Shown here piece by piece: positions 6,513 to 7,532 of a stretch of 7,532 bases of DNA; the first letter of the stretch is position 1; each line of letters opens with the position of its first letter. Under the pieces are notes generated by a model. It did no database searches. It had not been told where the DNA came from and saw only the letters and a list, made by a program, of their open reading frames with translations. The stretch comes from an uncultured Clostridiaceae bacterium (lineage in GTDB: Bacteria > Bacillota > Clostridia > TANB77 > CAG-508): assembly GCA_958417695.1 (NCBI GenBank), contig CATZDQ010000077.1, positions 1-7,532 of the forward strand, read 5' to 3'. The translations under genes were made by a program, and so were the position numbers.

Positions 6513-7532
6513 ATGTTATGTTCAATATGTAATAAAAATACAGCCGTTATCTTTATTAATAAACAAATGCCAGACCATTCTGTAGCCATGGAAGGTCTTT
6601 GTTATGATTGTGCTAAGAAAAAAGGAATTACCCCTTTAGAAGCACTTACGAAACAAGCAAATTTGTCTGAAGAAGATATCAAAGATATGACCAATCAATT
6701 AGAAGATATGTTTAAAGATATGTCTGACCATATAGATATGGATGCTATCATCAATATGGATGAGCTTCCAGAAGAATTAACTGTAGAAAATAATGAAAAT
6801 GTGGATGAAGAAAGTTCTCCTAATGGTGTTCCATTAGGTTCTATCTTTGCGAATATTTTTGGTGGTAATCATTCAACAAATGAGACAGAAAATGCCAATG
6901 GTTCCGAAAAGAAAAAAGTAAAAGTGGATAAAAAGCCAAAGGATAAAAAGAAAAAAGCGCTAGACACTTTTGGTACAAACCTAACCAATAAAGCTAAAAA
7001 TAATGAGCTAGATATGATTATTGGTAGAGACAAAGAAATTCAAAGAATGATACAAATTCTAAATAGACGTTCTAAAAACAACCCTTGTTTAATTGGTGAA
7101 CCTGGTGTAGGTAAAACAGCCATTGCTCAAGGACTAGCTATTAAAATCGCAGCCGGTAAAGTTCCAGCAAAATTACTAAATAAGGAAGTTTATCTATTAG
7201 ATATGACCGCTGTGATAGCCGGTACACAATTTAGAGGTCAATTTGAAGCTAGAATGAAATCGATTATTGATGAATGCAAAGCCTTAGGTAATATCATTTT
7301 AGTCATTGATGAAATTCATAATATTATTGGTGCAGGCGATGCTGAACATTCTATGAATGCGGCTAACATTTTAAAACCATCCCTATCCAATGGTGAAATT
7401 CAATTAATTGGCACCACTACTTTAAAAGAATACCGTAAATATATTGAAAAAGATAGTGCCTTAGAACGTAGATTTCAACCCATTATTGTAGAAGAACCTT
7501 CTATCTTAGATTCTATTGGTATTCTAGAAGGT
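6513..7532 (+). CDS. clpE: ClpE-like AAA+ unfoldase, N-terminal part (runs off window end)
   Basis: An ATP-dependent Hsp100/Clp unfoldase that would feed damaged or specific proteins to the ClpP protease. The first 340 codons are present and the frame is open to the window end. The N terminus has a four-cysteine zinc-finger pattern, Cys3-x2-Cys6 and Cys30-x2-Cys33 (LCYDC), as in ClpE, and lacks the paired Clp-N repeats of ClpC/ClpA/ClpB. Residues about 41-150 form a long charged linker: Asp/Glu/Met-rich first, then 11 lysines in positions 133-148. The first AAA+ domain starts near 151 (NELDMIIGRDKEI) with Walker A GEPGVGKT (195-202), pore-loop region AGTQFRGQFE (236-245), Walker B ILVIDEIH (262-269), sensor 1 IGTTT (299-303) and the arginine finger in ALERRF (316-321). 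The ATG is the only usable in-frame start; AAGGAG at 6495-6500 is 12 nt away, longer than usual. The second AAA+ domain and the ClpP-binding loop would lie beyond the window. ClpC is the alternative name. Confidence 0.9.
   Translation, partial: MLCSICNKNTAVIFINKQMPDHSVAMEGLCYDCAKKKGITPLEALTKQANLSEEDIKDMTNQLEDMFKDMSDHIDMDAIINMDELPEELTVENNENVDEESSPNGVPLGSIFANIFGGNHSTNETENANGSEKKKVKVDKKPKDKKKKALDTFGTNLTNKAKNNELDMIIGRDKEIQRMIQILNRRSKNNPCLIGEPGVGKTAIAQGLAIKIAAGKVPAKLLNKEVYLLDMTAVIAGTQFRGQFEARMKSIIDECKALGNIILVIDEIHNIIGAGDAEHSMNAANILKPSLSNGEIQLIGTTTLKEYRKYIEKDSALERRFQPIIVEEPSILDSIGILEG

Overview
The window comes from a low-GC (about 30% by eye) Gram-positive anaerobe, most likely a gut-type member of the Clostridia. 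The evidence is the strong AGGAGG-type ribosome binding sites on nearly every gene, consensus sigma-A promoters, a YqeK-type HD protein, a ClpE-type zinc-finger unfoldase, an oxygen-detoxifying flavodiiron protein, and a prepilin leader of the 'KGVTLIALVITII' type common in Clostridia. Genus cannot be told from the sequence alone. No RNA genes, IS elements, CRISPR arrays, phage genes or attachment sites were seen.

Layout. Positions 1-89 hold the 5' end of a minus-strand prepilin-like gene with its own promoter (146-174). A five-gene minus-strand operon runs from a strong extended -10 promoter at 6000-6028 to an intrinsic terminator at 384-418. In transcription order it encodes a membrane-anchored exported protein resembling the DUF3298/RsiV group, an HDIG-type HD-domain protein, DNA topoisomerase III (topB), a YqeK-type HD hydrolase, and an FprA-type flavodiiron protein. 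Spacings are tight (10 nt, 2 nt, 84 nt, and an 8-nt overlap), so co-transcription is likely. Diverging from it after a 540-nt AT-rich gap is a plus-strand gene for a ClpE-like AAA+ unfoldase with its own sigma-A promoter (6448-6476). It runs off the window end and is open to base 7532.

How the genes may work together. The 3' pair is the clearest unit. The YqeK-type enzyme would hydrolyse the stress nucleotide Ap4A, and the flavodiiron protein reduces O2 (or NO). The second start codon lies inside the end of the first gene, so translation is probably coupled. With the divergent ClpE-like unfoldase this looks like a stress-maintenance neighbourhood of a strict anaerobe, but that is inference. 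I see no convincing sign of a wholly new system. The points most worth a second look are the yqeK-fprA coupling, the HD-topB-HD order, the long charged linker of the ClpE-like protein, and the 8-bp direct repeat one helical turn apart in front of its promoter.
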